DNA of 64,000 bases from Pirellulaceae bacterium (GTDB lineage: Bacteria > Planctomycetota > Planctomycetia > Pirellulales > Pirellulaceae), in contig JAHDXO010000017.1 of assembly GCA_023382975.1 (NCBI GenBank), forward strand, positions 1-64,000, read 5' to 3'. Shown in pieces: positions 49,401-61,400 of the stretch. The position numbers and the translations under genes are program-made. The notes under the pieces were generated by a model. The model searched no databases and had not been told where the DNA came from. It saw only the letters and a list, made by a program, of their open reading frames with translations. The number at the start of each line of letters is the position of its first letter. Position 1 is the stretch's first letter.

Positions 49401-52400
49401 GACCGCGTCGTCTACATTCCGGACGGCACGCACAGCGGCGAAGACCGCTTCACGTACGTGGTGGAAGACCAACACGGCCGCCGCAGCGAAGGATCGGTCA
49501 CGGTGGTGGTCCGTGCGGAGCACGAAGATCCGGCCCCCGCCGCTGTCGACGATCAGGTGCTGACGACCGCCGGTGTGACGATTACGATTGCCGTCTTGGC
49601 CAACGACGTGACGACGTCCGGCGGGCTTCAGGTCGATTCGTTCGACGCCGTCGCCACCGAGAACGGCGGCGTCATCCGCAACGCGGGCGACGCGGATCGA
49701 TTGGATTACACGCCGCCGCCCAACTTCACCGGTCGCGACTCGTTCACCTACACGCTGGTCGACGGCAGCGGACGAACCGATACCGCCACGGTGTTCGTGT
49801 GGGTCGATCCCGCCGTGCCCGATCCGAACGACCCGAGCGATCCGCCTCACGTCGCGCTGATCGCCGGAGACGATGCGCTCCAAACGTCAGCAGGCCAGTC
49901 CGCTTCCGTCGCGGTGCTGGCGAACGATCGTTTGCTCGTGGACGGAGTCGAAGCAGCGGCGGGAATGACCGATCTCCGCATCGTCGGCGTATCGCCGCCG
50001 GAACACGGAACCGTTGCTACGGACACCTTCAGCGGCGCCCTGGTTTACACGCCCGCCCCCGGTTTTGCCGGCCGGGACCGCTTCTTGTACACCGTCCACG
50101 ACCGCATTTCAGGCCGCACGGACACCGCCGCGGTGGAAGTCGTCGTCACGGCCCCCGTCCAGTTCGGCATTCCAACGCTGGTCGAAATCCGCAATCCGCG
50201 ACTGTCCATCGACGCGGACGCGACGTTCGATGCGAACGGTGTCACGTTCAGCGGCGGTTCCCGCGTCACGGTCAGCGCCAGCGGCATCGCCGTGTTTCCG
50301 GACGAAGACACGCCGAAACTCGACGGCGCGGTCGTGGCTGTGAACGCATCGGCCTCGATCGACGTGGCCAGCGGCGATTTTTCGCTGCAAGCCGGTCAGG
50401 CCGCGGTGCAATTGGGCGAGTCGCTGCTGCTGACGGCGACCGGAAACGGCCCCAACGAGCCGGGCTTGCAGGTCACGATCGCCGCTGGCGTCAACGAAAT
50501 CGGGGTGCTCCGCAACTTGCAGTTGTTCTGGCTCGATCCCGAATTCGGCGGCCTGCCCACCGAGGCTTTGCCCGGCCAGATCGATCTGATTCAACTGCGC
50601 CGCGACGGCTTCTTGGTCCAATTCACGTTAGAGGACGATGCGACCACGATCGGCCCGGCCGGCAGCCCGATCTTGGAACTCACCGCTCCCGTGCTGCAGG
50701 CGACGATCGACGTGACGGTCGTGCCGCAGCTTTCCATCCAGGGCTCGGTCCACGTGAGCGCCATGTCGGCCACGCTCTTTCCCGACGGCTCGGGCGGCGG
50801 ACTCGCGCATGTGATCGGCGGCTTCGATGTCCACGGCAACGCGGTTCCCGGCGTCGCTGGCTTGCTGGATCTGGGCACCGGCAAGGTCGACTTGACGTTC
50901 CACCAGTTCAACGCCACGTTCGGCGGCTTGTTCCATGTCGAAGCGCTGCCGGATGAAGTGTTCGACGCCACGGCCGGCGGACTGGTCACGGTGCCGGCGG
51001 TCTCGTTCCACTTCGATCCCGGAGGCAGCGCGAACGACGAACTGTTGGTCATCCCGGACGTCACCGCGACGATCCCCGCACTCGAAGCCGGCGGCTTGAC
51101 CCCGCGACTGGAGATCGACGACTTCGGCGTCCGCCGCAGCGGAAAGCCGTTCCTGGGTCGCGCGGAAGCGATCCTTCCGTCCGGCTACAACAAAGCGGCA
51201 GGGTTGGCGGAACTGATCCCGGTCGAAGTCAACTCGATCCTGCTCGACTTCCCCGACAAGAACAACCTCGATTCGTTCACCGCCTCGGTGACAGGGCAAG
51301 TGCTGGTCGCGCAGCTTGCCGAGCTGCTGCCGTTTACGCCGATCGTCCACATCGGCGCCACCAGTGAAATCGACGACCCCGTGAATCCGACCGGCGACGT
51401 CGTTTCGTTCGATCCGGCGACGAACGGCCAGTTCGCGTTCGAAATCGACGTGGCGAGCCTGTCGGCCGGCGAGATCCGCCCGCGGAACGTCGGCCCGATC
51501 ACACTGGGCTTTGACGATTTCGATTTCGGCGGCGTTGTACTGAAAGGCCTGATCACGCTGGGCGGTTATCAGGACGGCCAATTCATTGGCGATGTTTCGG
51601 GGCAGGCAGAGATCGTGGCCACCAACGGACCCAGCCAGGTCGGCGCCGCCGTGACGTTCACCGGCTGCATCGATTTCGGCCAATACTGCGAAACACCCGA
51701 TCCGGGCCTCGATCCGCCCCTGTCGACCACGACGCCGGACGTCGGGCTGCAACTCAGGGGCACCGCGGAACTGTTCGCGGGCGGCACGGGCGGTGGTGCC
51801 AGCGGTGCGGCGGACGCCCAAGTCGTCTTTTCGCTGCTGGTCGGCGCGTCGCTGCTCGACCAGCCACCCTATGTCCAGATCGACGATTTCCGCGCACACG
51901 TCGAAGAAGTGCAGTTCGACTTCCTGTTCCAAGTCGGCGACCTGATGATCCTGTCCGGCGAGATCCAGTCGGACGGTACGACCACGACCATCCCCGTGAT
52001 GTCGGTCGAGTTTCCGCAGTTCCCGTTCCTGCAAGGCGGGCAGGTTTCGAATGTCGTCATCGCAGACGGTCTCGTTACCATCGACGAAGTCACCATCACC
52101 CTGGTTGACGGTACGATCGGCTCGAACCCCCGGCTGCTGGCTGCGGAGGACTTGCAGGTCACGATTCGGAATCTGTCAATCGACACCGCTAATGGCTTGC
52201 TGGTGAATCATCCGGCGGGCGATCTGGTGGTCATGCTGACGGCCGACAGCGCGACGCTGCTGCCCGACGAGGGCGCCGCCGGATTGGCCTCGGTGTCGAT
52301 CGACGCGGACAACGGCGGCGGCGTGACGGCCGCCGGTTCCTGTGTTGCGAACGAGCCGCATGCGCTGGTCGGCTGTTTTGACCTCAGCGGCAATCTGTCG

Positions 52401-55400
52401 TTGGCCGCCGACCGATTTACGGCGAACCTTGCCGATGTCTTCGAGATCGTCCTGAACGACGTATCGCTGCAATTCGGCCCCAGCGTCGGCCCGGCAGATC
52501 CGCTGCTGGAAGTCGGCACGGCGACGGCCCGTTTTGCGACCGGGCTGATCGGCGACGGTTTGCTGCCGGATGTCGAGTTCACGGTGCGCTCGGATCAGGT
52601 GGGCGGCAACGGGTTGGTGATCGGCCGCGACGGATCGGTCGCCATCGACGTGGTCGAGGCGGTTTTCAGCCAGCCGGCCGACGCCCCGTCGCTGCCCGTC
52701 TTGGAATTGCTGCCGTTTCGGCTGCACCGGATCGCCGTCAACTTTGACGATCCGGGCGACTTCGACCAATTCACGGTCGGCGTGACGGGCGAATTCGATT
52801 TCAGCGGGCTGGAACTGCCCTTCACGCCGATCGTGCAAATCAACCCGCCCGGCGGCTCCGTCTGTTCGACCGCCGACGCACCGGTTCCGCCGACCAACGC
52901 GTTCAGCTTCGAACTGCACGTCGATTCGCTCGCCAGCGGCCAGTTGCGGCCGGGCAATATCGAATCCGTGGCGTTCGGCTTCCACGATCTGATGTTCGGC
53001 GAAATCACGATCGAAGCCTGCCTGGCCCTGGGCGGCCAATCCGGCAGCGTGTTCGGCGGCGATTTCGCGGGGCGGTTGAAGGTCGACGGATTGGGCGATG
53101 TGTTGGACGCCGACTTCGGCGCGGGGCAGATTTCGCTCCATGGCGCCGAAATCGAACTGGCCGGACACCTGGCGCCGGGCTTCTTGACCGGGGGGCCGAC
53201 GGAACTGTTCGTCGAAGTGGACGGGGACATCGACGTGCGGTTTTCCCTGGCTGACGTGGTCGATCTGGCCGGCGTGGGCTTCAATTTCGACATGACGGTC
53301 ACCAATCCCGCCGGCGAACTGGCTCCCGCTTTCGAATTCAACTTCAACCAGCTTCGCGTCGATTCGATGCAGATCAATATCCTGGACCAAGTGGTGCTGA
53401 CCAGCGAGAACGCCGTCTTGAACTTCCGGGATCCCGACAAGGAGTTCATCCCCGGCGATCCGTTCTCCTGGCTGCCCGATACATTGGCCACGTTCGACGT
53501 CGTCCGGCTGGAATTGCCCGGATTGGATGGGTTCGGCGGCGAGGCCCGGAATTTGGTGATCGGCAACGACTTCTTGCCGGAGCTGCCCGGTTTGGCACTG
53601 CAGATGAACTTCGGCGACGCATTAGAAGACCTGTTCCTGTGGTTGCCGTTCGAGGTGACCAGTTTCGGCGTCGGCTTCCACGAGAATCTGTACGAGGCGA
53701 TTACACTGGAGGATGGCACGGCATTGTCGCTGCAGGACATTTTCAGCGGCGCGATCCTGGACGCGGTTGACATCGCCGACATCCCGTTGCCGTTCGACGT
53801 GTTCTTCAGCGGCGGCATCGGCGGCGCGGTGGGAGACTTTCCGCTGCCGTTCACCGCGGACGTCACCGATCTGCAGCTCGATCTGCAGAAGCTGAAGACA
53901 GGCATCGGCAAAATCGCGTCCGGCCAACTGCCCGATGGCGGCGATTTCCCCATCAAGGATCTGAATGGCGTCAGCATCGCGATCGACCCGTTTTCCCTGA
54001 TCCCGAACATTCCCTTCAACGTGTCGGGCGGATTGAGCTTCGGGCAGGTGAACGTCGATACGGACGGCAACGGCATCGAAGACACCTCGTCGATCTTCGG
54101 CCGCATCTTCGGCGAGTTCAAGTTCGGCGACATCGGCGCGGGGATCGATCTGGTTATATCCGACCGCGGTCCCGTCATGGCGACGGTCGAAGTGCCGCTG
54201 GCCATTGGGCCGTTGGGCCAGACGACGCTGGTGATCAGCAAGGTTTCCGGCGGCATCGTGTTCGGTGTGCCGACGCTCCGCAGCGTGGACGACCCGCTGG
54301 AACTGGTGACGGATCCCGTCTTCACCGAACCGCTGGAGATCTCCGACGAGCGGATTCGAGACGCCTTGGCGACGCTGATTCGCGAAAACAAGTTTACGTG
54401 GCAGGAGGATTTCACCGTCGGCCTGGCGGGCGAAATCACGTCGGTCGCGGTGGCCGGGCTGGTCACGGGCGAAGGCAGCTTCGTGATCAACGCCAAGTCG
54501 CCGCTGAATCCCGATCTGCAGCAGTCGCTGAATCCGGAAGTCCGCATTCTGGGAACCGCCAACATCAAGGCGCTCGGCTTTCCGCTGGGCCGGGCCGGTC
54601 TGCTGATCGATCTGGCCGATCCGCTCAACGCCGAAGTCAGCTTCGCCTTTGCCGCGCCCGCGCCGGACAACCCGCTCGGCTTCCTCCTGCCGGCCGAAGC
54701 CAAGCTGGGCGCGAAACTGTCGTTCGAGGGCGTGGCCGAAACCATGCTGGTCGGCCTGCACAGCTTCTTCTCGGCCCTTGGCGAAAACGTCGCGGAAATC
54801 GGCGAACCGTTCATCGGCGCGGGACTCGACCGCCTGGCCCGGCGTCTGGACGCCGATCACGGCTCGGAACTGGCTCGCGCATTGCTGGATACCAACAACA
54901 ACGGAACGATTGAGCCGAGCGAAGAACGGCCGATCACGCTGAACTTCGTCCTGGCCCGCTTGGTCGGTTTTCACGACGCGGATGGCAACGGCCGCTACGA
55001 CGACGACGAAACGTCCGCGGCGGGTCGTTTCGACGCAACGCTCGTCAACGGCGAAATCCAGTATTCGTACTCGCCGCTGTCCGCTGCTACGTCGGCCAAC
55101 GTGGCCGGCATCGTTCCTGCCACCTTTTCGGACGTCAGGAACTTGCAGGAGACCGCCGCCGGCCGGCTCGGACAGATCGTTCGCGTCACGAACGCCTTGA
55201 CCACGGACCTGTTCCTGTCGCTTGGCGACTTGAACGCCTTGCGGCAATCGGTCACGGCCGGCAATCCCAACGCATTCGACCCCACCGCGCTGGAACAGGC
55301 CCTCCGCGACGTACGACAGAACGGCCTGCGCCTGCTGAACGCGATGTCGGACTCGATCGTCGATGCGGCGGTTCAGGCCCTGGACGCGTCTGCCCAGGCG

Positions 55401-58400
55401 TTTCTGGAAATCTTCAATCCATCGCTGGTCGTCAACGGCAACATCCAACCGCTGATCTTCGGGTTTTCGATGGGCGATCCGCTGGCCGAGGTCGAGATCA
55501 TCATCAACAAGGATCAGGTCTCGTTCGCCTTGGCGGGCAGCATCGGCAAGACGCTCGCCAAGACCGGTGTGGCGGGAGCCTTCAGCGTCGCTCTGGCTGT
55601 GCTAGGGATCGAAGATCGTCTGGAGTTCGGCTATTCGCTCGACCTGCCGGATGAACTCGTGTTTGCCTACGTCAACGGCGCCGCACCGGATGGCCGATCG
55701 TTGCTCGACACCTTGATCGACGCCATCAATCCCTTCAGCGGCTGGGAGGTGCTGATCAGCGGCGAGTTGGCGATCCACGGTTTCCGCGTCGGCAAGGTAA
55801 GCGGCCTGATGTTCGGCCCGCAAGTGAACGCGGCGGGTGAACTCGAACCGTCGGGGCTCTTTGGTCTACGGGTGGTCGATCTGACCAAGATCCCCTTCAC
55901 GGATGAGTCGCAGCACGACGAGGAAGGCACGCCGGACGAAGCCGAATTCCTACGCGTGGAAAACGACCCGGCGCTGATTCCCGTGGGGCGCCACAACCAG
56001 TACATCAACGCCATGCGATACGGCGGCATGCTATTGACAGGCCAACTGTTCATGCCGGCCCTGATTCGCGATCCGATCGAGGTTTTCGACAGCATCGATT
56101 GGACCCCGCCGGAAGCGCCCGCCGATTTCCCGTCCAACGATTTGATCCAAGACGGCATCACAACGTTCAATCTGGTGGGCGAGTATCGTGAATGGCTGAC
56201 TGGCATCTACGAGGGGCTGACGCGGAACGAGGAATACTCGCGGATTCAGATGTTCATCCCCTCGCCGGCCGTGCTGTTCGAGGATCTGGCCGAATTCGCC
56301 TTGGCGGCGATGAATCCTCCGCCGCCGGGCACTCCCAAGCCGCGTCCTTACTACCTGGACGCCTACGGGGCCGACGAACCGGTCCCCGGTCGACCTGTCG
56401 AACAGCTCTTCAGCGACGAGGCTCCCGGCCGCATCGGACTGCCGCCCGAACCGTTCGACGATGTCAATGGCAACGGCGTCCTGGACGATCCGCAAAACGC
56501 CGATGCCTTCCAGGACAACAATGGGAACGGCGTGTGGGACGGGGGCGACGGTTACCTCGACGTCAACGGCAACGGACAATACGACGTCGGCGAGCCGTTC
56601 ATCGAATTCGATGGGCGGCATGCGTTCATCGTCGGCGCGGACGGCACCGAAATCGAGATTCCCACGGGCGAGCTGTGGATCGACTTGAACGGCGATTCGC
56701 AGCCGTCCGCCGAGATGTTCATCGACCTGAACGGCGACGGCTTCTATTTCCCCGGAGGTTACTTCGAGGATCTGGGCGACGGCTTGTTCCAAGCGGGCGA
56801 GGCTTTCCACGACCGCGACGGCGACGGGATCTTCAATGCCATCCGCCTGACCCAAGCCGCGGACGGCACGCTGTTCATCGACGCCAACGGCGATGGAGTG
56901 TTGGGCGACGGCGAAATCGTGCCGTCGTTCGTCGTCCGCCAGGACGTGGTGTTGATGAACGCCGCTGCGGGCGTCGCCGTCACGATCCCCGTCTATTTCA
57001 CGGCCGGGCCCGGCGACGCGTTCATCGACGCCAACGGAAACGGGCGATTCGACGCCGGCGAAACGCTGATCGAGTTAGACGGCGTGCCAGGTCCCTCGAC
57101 GGACCTGTTCATCGATTCCAACGGCGACGGGAGGTTCAATCCCAGTGAATCGTACACCGACACGGGCAACGGCCAATACGATCTGGGCGAGACGTTCTTC
57201 GACGGTTTCCGGGGCGGTACGTTCGACGCCGGCTTGGTCAATGGCGTCTTGGATCCGGGCGAAGCGTTCAGCGACGGGTTTGTCAACGGCCAGTACATCC
57301 AAGCGATGGACAACGGCCTGCTGGACGACGGGGAAATCCTCTTGGATGGAGTCGTCGGCGCGACGTTCGACAAGAACCTGGTCAACGGTCTGTACGACGA
57401 AGACGAATGGTACTTCGACATCGGCGATGGAGCCTACACGTACGCCGAACCGTTCGTCGACCAAGGCGGCGACGGCGTTTACAACGTCGGCGGCAACGAG
57501 GAATTCGACGACCTGAACGGCAACGGCGTGTGGGACGGCGCCGAAGCGTTTGTGGACGCAGGCAACGGCGTCTTTGACGGCCCCCGGAATCCGGCGAATC
57601 AGCCGCCGCGACGACTGGCCACGGTTGCCGATCCGAACGCCGTGGTCGATCCGCAATTGGGCACCACCATCATCGACATCCTGAACACGTTCTACATCGA
57701 AGGCTACGATGACACGCGGCTGCTGGGCGTCGATCTGGGCAAGTTCTTCTTCCAGCTCACGCCGCAAGGCTTCCGCGCGGAAACCGCCCTGCCGTGGCTG
57801 GCAGACTTGCAGGCATTCGCCGAGATCCGGTATCGCGAGATCGACGCGCGGCAGGCGTTGCAGGACATCCTCCAATCGCCGCTGATCAGCCGCATGGTGG
57901 ATACGGCAGCGGGCCCGGGCGCGGTCGACACGATCCACGATCTGTTCCTGGGCGAGCGGCCGCTGGTGGCTTTCCCCGACATGATGTTGCCGCTGCCCGT
58001 GATGGGATTGGAAGCGGCGTTTTCGCTGGCCCCGCCCGATGGCGACGACCAAGTCGATTCGCTGCCCGAATGGCTGGCCGATGTACTCGGGCTGCCCGCT
58101 CAAGTGGTCGCCGTACCCGACGGGGTTTCGGCCGACGCGCTGTTCGGGTTCTACACGCCCGGCTTCGGCGACCCGGCCGACGGCGATACCGGTTCCAAAG
58201 TGTACGGCGGTTTCCGCGTCGATGCGCGAGTTGACCTGCCGGGCCTGTTGGAGAACGCCCGGCTGGTCGTCGATTCGGAATTCCCGTCCAGCCCCGAAAC
58301 GCTCCTCTTGCCCAACTTCGAAGCCACGGTCACCGCCGACGAGCTGAACGTGAGCGTCCCGATCGTCGGCCTGCCGAACCTCGGCAACCTGCTGTTTGTC

Positions 58401-61400
58401 GAAGGCCCGCAGCCGGGCCACGACCCGAATCCGGTCATTCTCCACTTGTCCAAACGCGCCGGTGCGATGACCGCCGACGTCGGCGCGCGGGTACTGCTGC
58501 TGCCCGATGCCAACCACGCCGACGCCGCGCTGACGCTGGTTGCCAATGGCTTTCTGCAAGCCGATCTGGACGCGAGCGACGGCACGCCCGCGGGCTTGTT
58601 CGGCAGCGTGCTGCTGTCGGCCGGCACCGGGCCCGTCGCGTCGCCGGCCGACACGACGGAAACGCTGACCGGCAACCTGTTCGAGTTCGACGGCCAGTTC
58701 AGCCTGCACCTGAACACGACCGCCGTCGCCCGCGACTTCCAGCGGCGTTACGAACTGGCCGACGGCACGGTCTTCGAGGAAACGATCCCCGTCGAGGCCG
58801 GACCGTTTGTGGCGATTCACGTCGGCGGCACCGATCCCCAGACGAATCCCGACGCACGCCTGTCGCTGCTGAATGACACGTTTGTGCTCAGCGGGCAGTT
58901 CGATTTGAAGGCGGCCAATGACGAATTGCGGGTTCAGGTCGAAAACGTCACGGCTACGCTGAATGTGCCCACCGGCAATCCCGCCAACCCCCGGCATACG
59001 CTGGCGGAGTTCACGGCCGACGGCGATCTGTTCGTCGGCCCGGACGGCATCGCGGGACGGCTGCAATTGACGCTGGCCTCCGGCACGGCGCTGGACACCG
59101 GGCACGGATTCGAACTGGACGGCTCGTTCACGGTCGAGGTCAATACAACCAACCAGGCACGGTGCGTAGACGGCAACACACCGGTCGCCCAGTGCAGCCC
59201 GGATGAATTGCTCGAAGCCGGCACCTATCTCCGCGTCGTCGTCGCCGGCAGCGATCCGGCCACCGATCCGCTGGCCACCTTGCGGATTCAAGACACGGCG
59301 GACACGGACTTGTTTGAAATCAACGGCCAGTTCGTCCTGGAGGTGAACCAGACGGGCCTGGAAGTGTTCGCTCGCGGCGATCTGGAGATCTTCGACTGGC
59401 TGTCGTTCGGTGCGACCGGCTATTTCCAGGTCGTCACCAACCCCGATACCGGCGCCGGACAGCAAGCTGGATTCGCCGCTCTCTTGAACTTGTGTACGGC
59501 AGTCGGCGGGGTCTGTTCTGCCGATCCGCATTCTAGTCCTGCCGAATTCGGCAACGACCAGTTCGTCTTCGGCGGCAATTTTCATTTCGAGACGAATACC
59601 ACGGGCGTGCCGGTCGTGCTGCCCAATTCGCTGGCCGCGATTCCCGGCGGCCAGACGCGCATTCTGGTCAGCGGCCTGATCGGGTTCGGCCCGGAGGACG
59701 CGGCGGGGCAACGGGCGGCCGAATTGCAGGGCAACTTCGAACTCGTTCGCGACACGGCGGGCCTGCTGGTGACGATGGACGCCGCGGGCGGCCAGTTGAC
59801 GTCCAGCCTGCTTGGCAACTTCGACGTCAGCGGTGGGTTGTTCCTGAAGGACGGCGGCAGTCTCGCAGCCAGCGGTATCGCGGCCAAGCTGGACATCGGC
59901 GTGGACCTCGTCGCGCGGCACGGATTCGAACTCTCCGGCCAGTTCGGCTTCGCGGCCAATACCGGCACGACGAGCGTTCCGCAGCTTGGCTTGGACGCGG
60001 GCCCGTTCGTCGAATTCAGCATCGCCGACGCCCTGCTGAAACTGTACGAATTCAAGTTGAGCGGCGACCTGTTCGTGCGACTCGCCGCTGAAACGCACAT
60101 CGAAGGCACCGCGGCCCTCGACCTGGGCCCGTTCGGCACGATCGGCAATCTGGACGCCTCGCTCACCCTGGCCGCCGACGGAATCGCCGGAACCGTGGAC
60201 GTGGGCGTCGATTTGGAGGTCGGTGATTTTCTGACCACCGACGGCCGGTTCACGCTGGTGGTCAATACGACGCCGCGCACGATTGCGGGCATCGACGGGC
60301 CGCGCGTGGAAGTCCGGCTGCGTGCGGAGTCCGACAGCACGCAGCCCGCGGTCCTGACCGTGGCCGATCTGTTCGAACTCGAGGCCAAGATCGACTTGGA
60401 AGTCGACCATACCGGCCTCCGGGCGCGCGGCAGCGGGACGCTGACGGTGGCCAATTTCCTCACGGGCGAAGTTGCCGGCAGCCTGCTGATTACCGCTCGG
60501 TTTGTCGAAGGGCGGATCGACGGGCAGATCGACGTGTTCGGCATCATCAACGGCGGCCTGGGCGTCTCGCTCGACCGCTTCGGCTGCGTCCGCGTCCACG
60601 AACCGTTTCATGCCGGGCCGCTCGTGGTGAGCGACCCCACGGGGCTGGTCTCGTTCCAGGTCGAGTTCCCCTTGCTGGGCGATGCCAACGCCTGCATGCC
60701 GCACGTCTACATCGCCGACGCGGCTTTTCGCGAAAAGAACGAGGGCCAGAACACCAGCCGCAACGTTACGGTGCGACTGACCGAGCCCTGGGCCAATCCC
60801 GACGACGATTTGACTGTGACCGTCCGGACGACACAACTCGGCGCGGGGAGTCCGATTCTGGATCACGACGAGGATCCCGCCACGGCGGGCATCGATTACG
60901 TGACCGTCAGCAACCGGAACGTCACGTTCGGCATGGGCGATATTTCCAGGACGTTTCCCGTGCAGATCATCGGTGACAACGCGATGGAGCGGGACGAGGT
61001 GTTCCTGGCGGAGATCACCGATATCGAGGACGATCTGGAGCGAGAGGTGTTTAGTCACTCGACCCTGAGCGACGGCAAGCTGGTCATTCTGGACGACGAT
61101 TTCCCGATTCCGCCTCGGCCGATCCGCGTTTTCGTCGAGGCGGTCGGCCACTCGGCCTCATCCGCCGCCGGCACGACGCTGGTGGCCGCTTTTCTCGAGA
61201 GCGGCTATCTACAACTGCGCGCGGAAAACATCTTGCCCGGCGAGGAGGTGACGATCCGGTACACGGTGGCGCAGCACGCTCCCGCGCTGAGTGCGGCCCA
61301 GTTGAACGAGGACTTCCATGCCGGCCCGGCCGATTCGACCGCCGCCCAGGGACTGGTGGTATTGACCAGCCAGACGCCCCAGCGGGTGGTCACGATCTTC

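Noticed and set aside
57075..61151. Very long open frame on the minus strand (over 1,300 codons), and similar ones at 41277-43934, 52595-54814 and 48192-49883
   Set aside because: They lie opposite the giant plus-strand gene, read as Arg/Gln/Val/Gly-rich nonsense without domains, and arise from strong GC bias at third codon positions.
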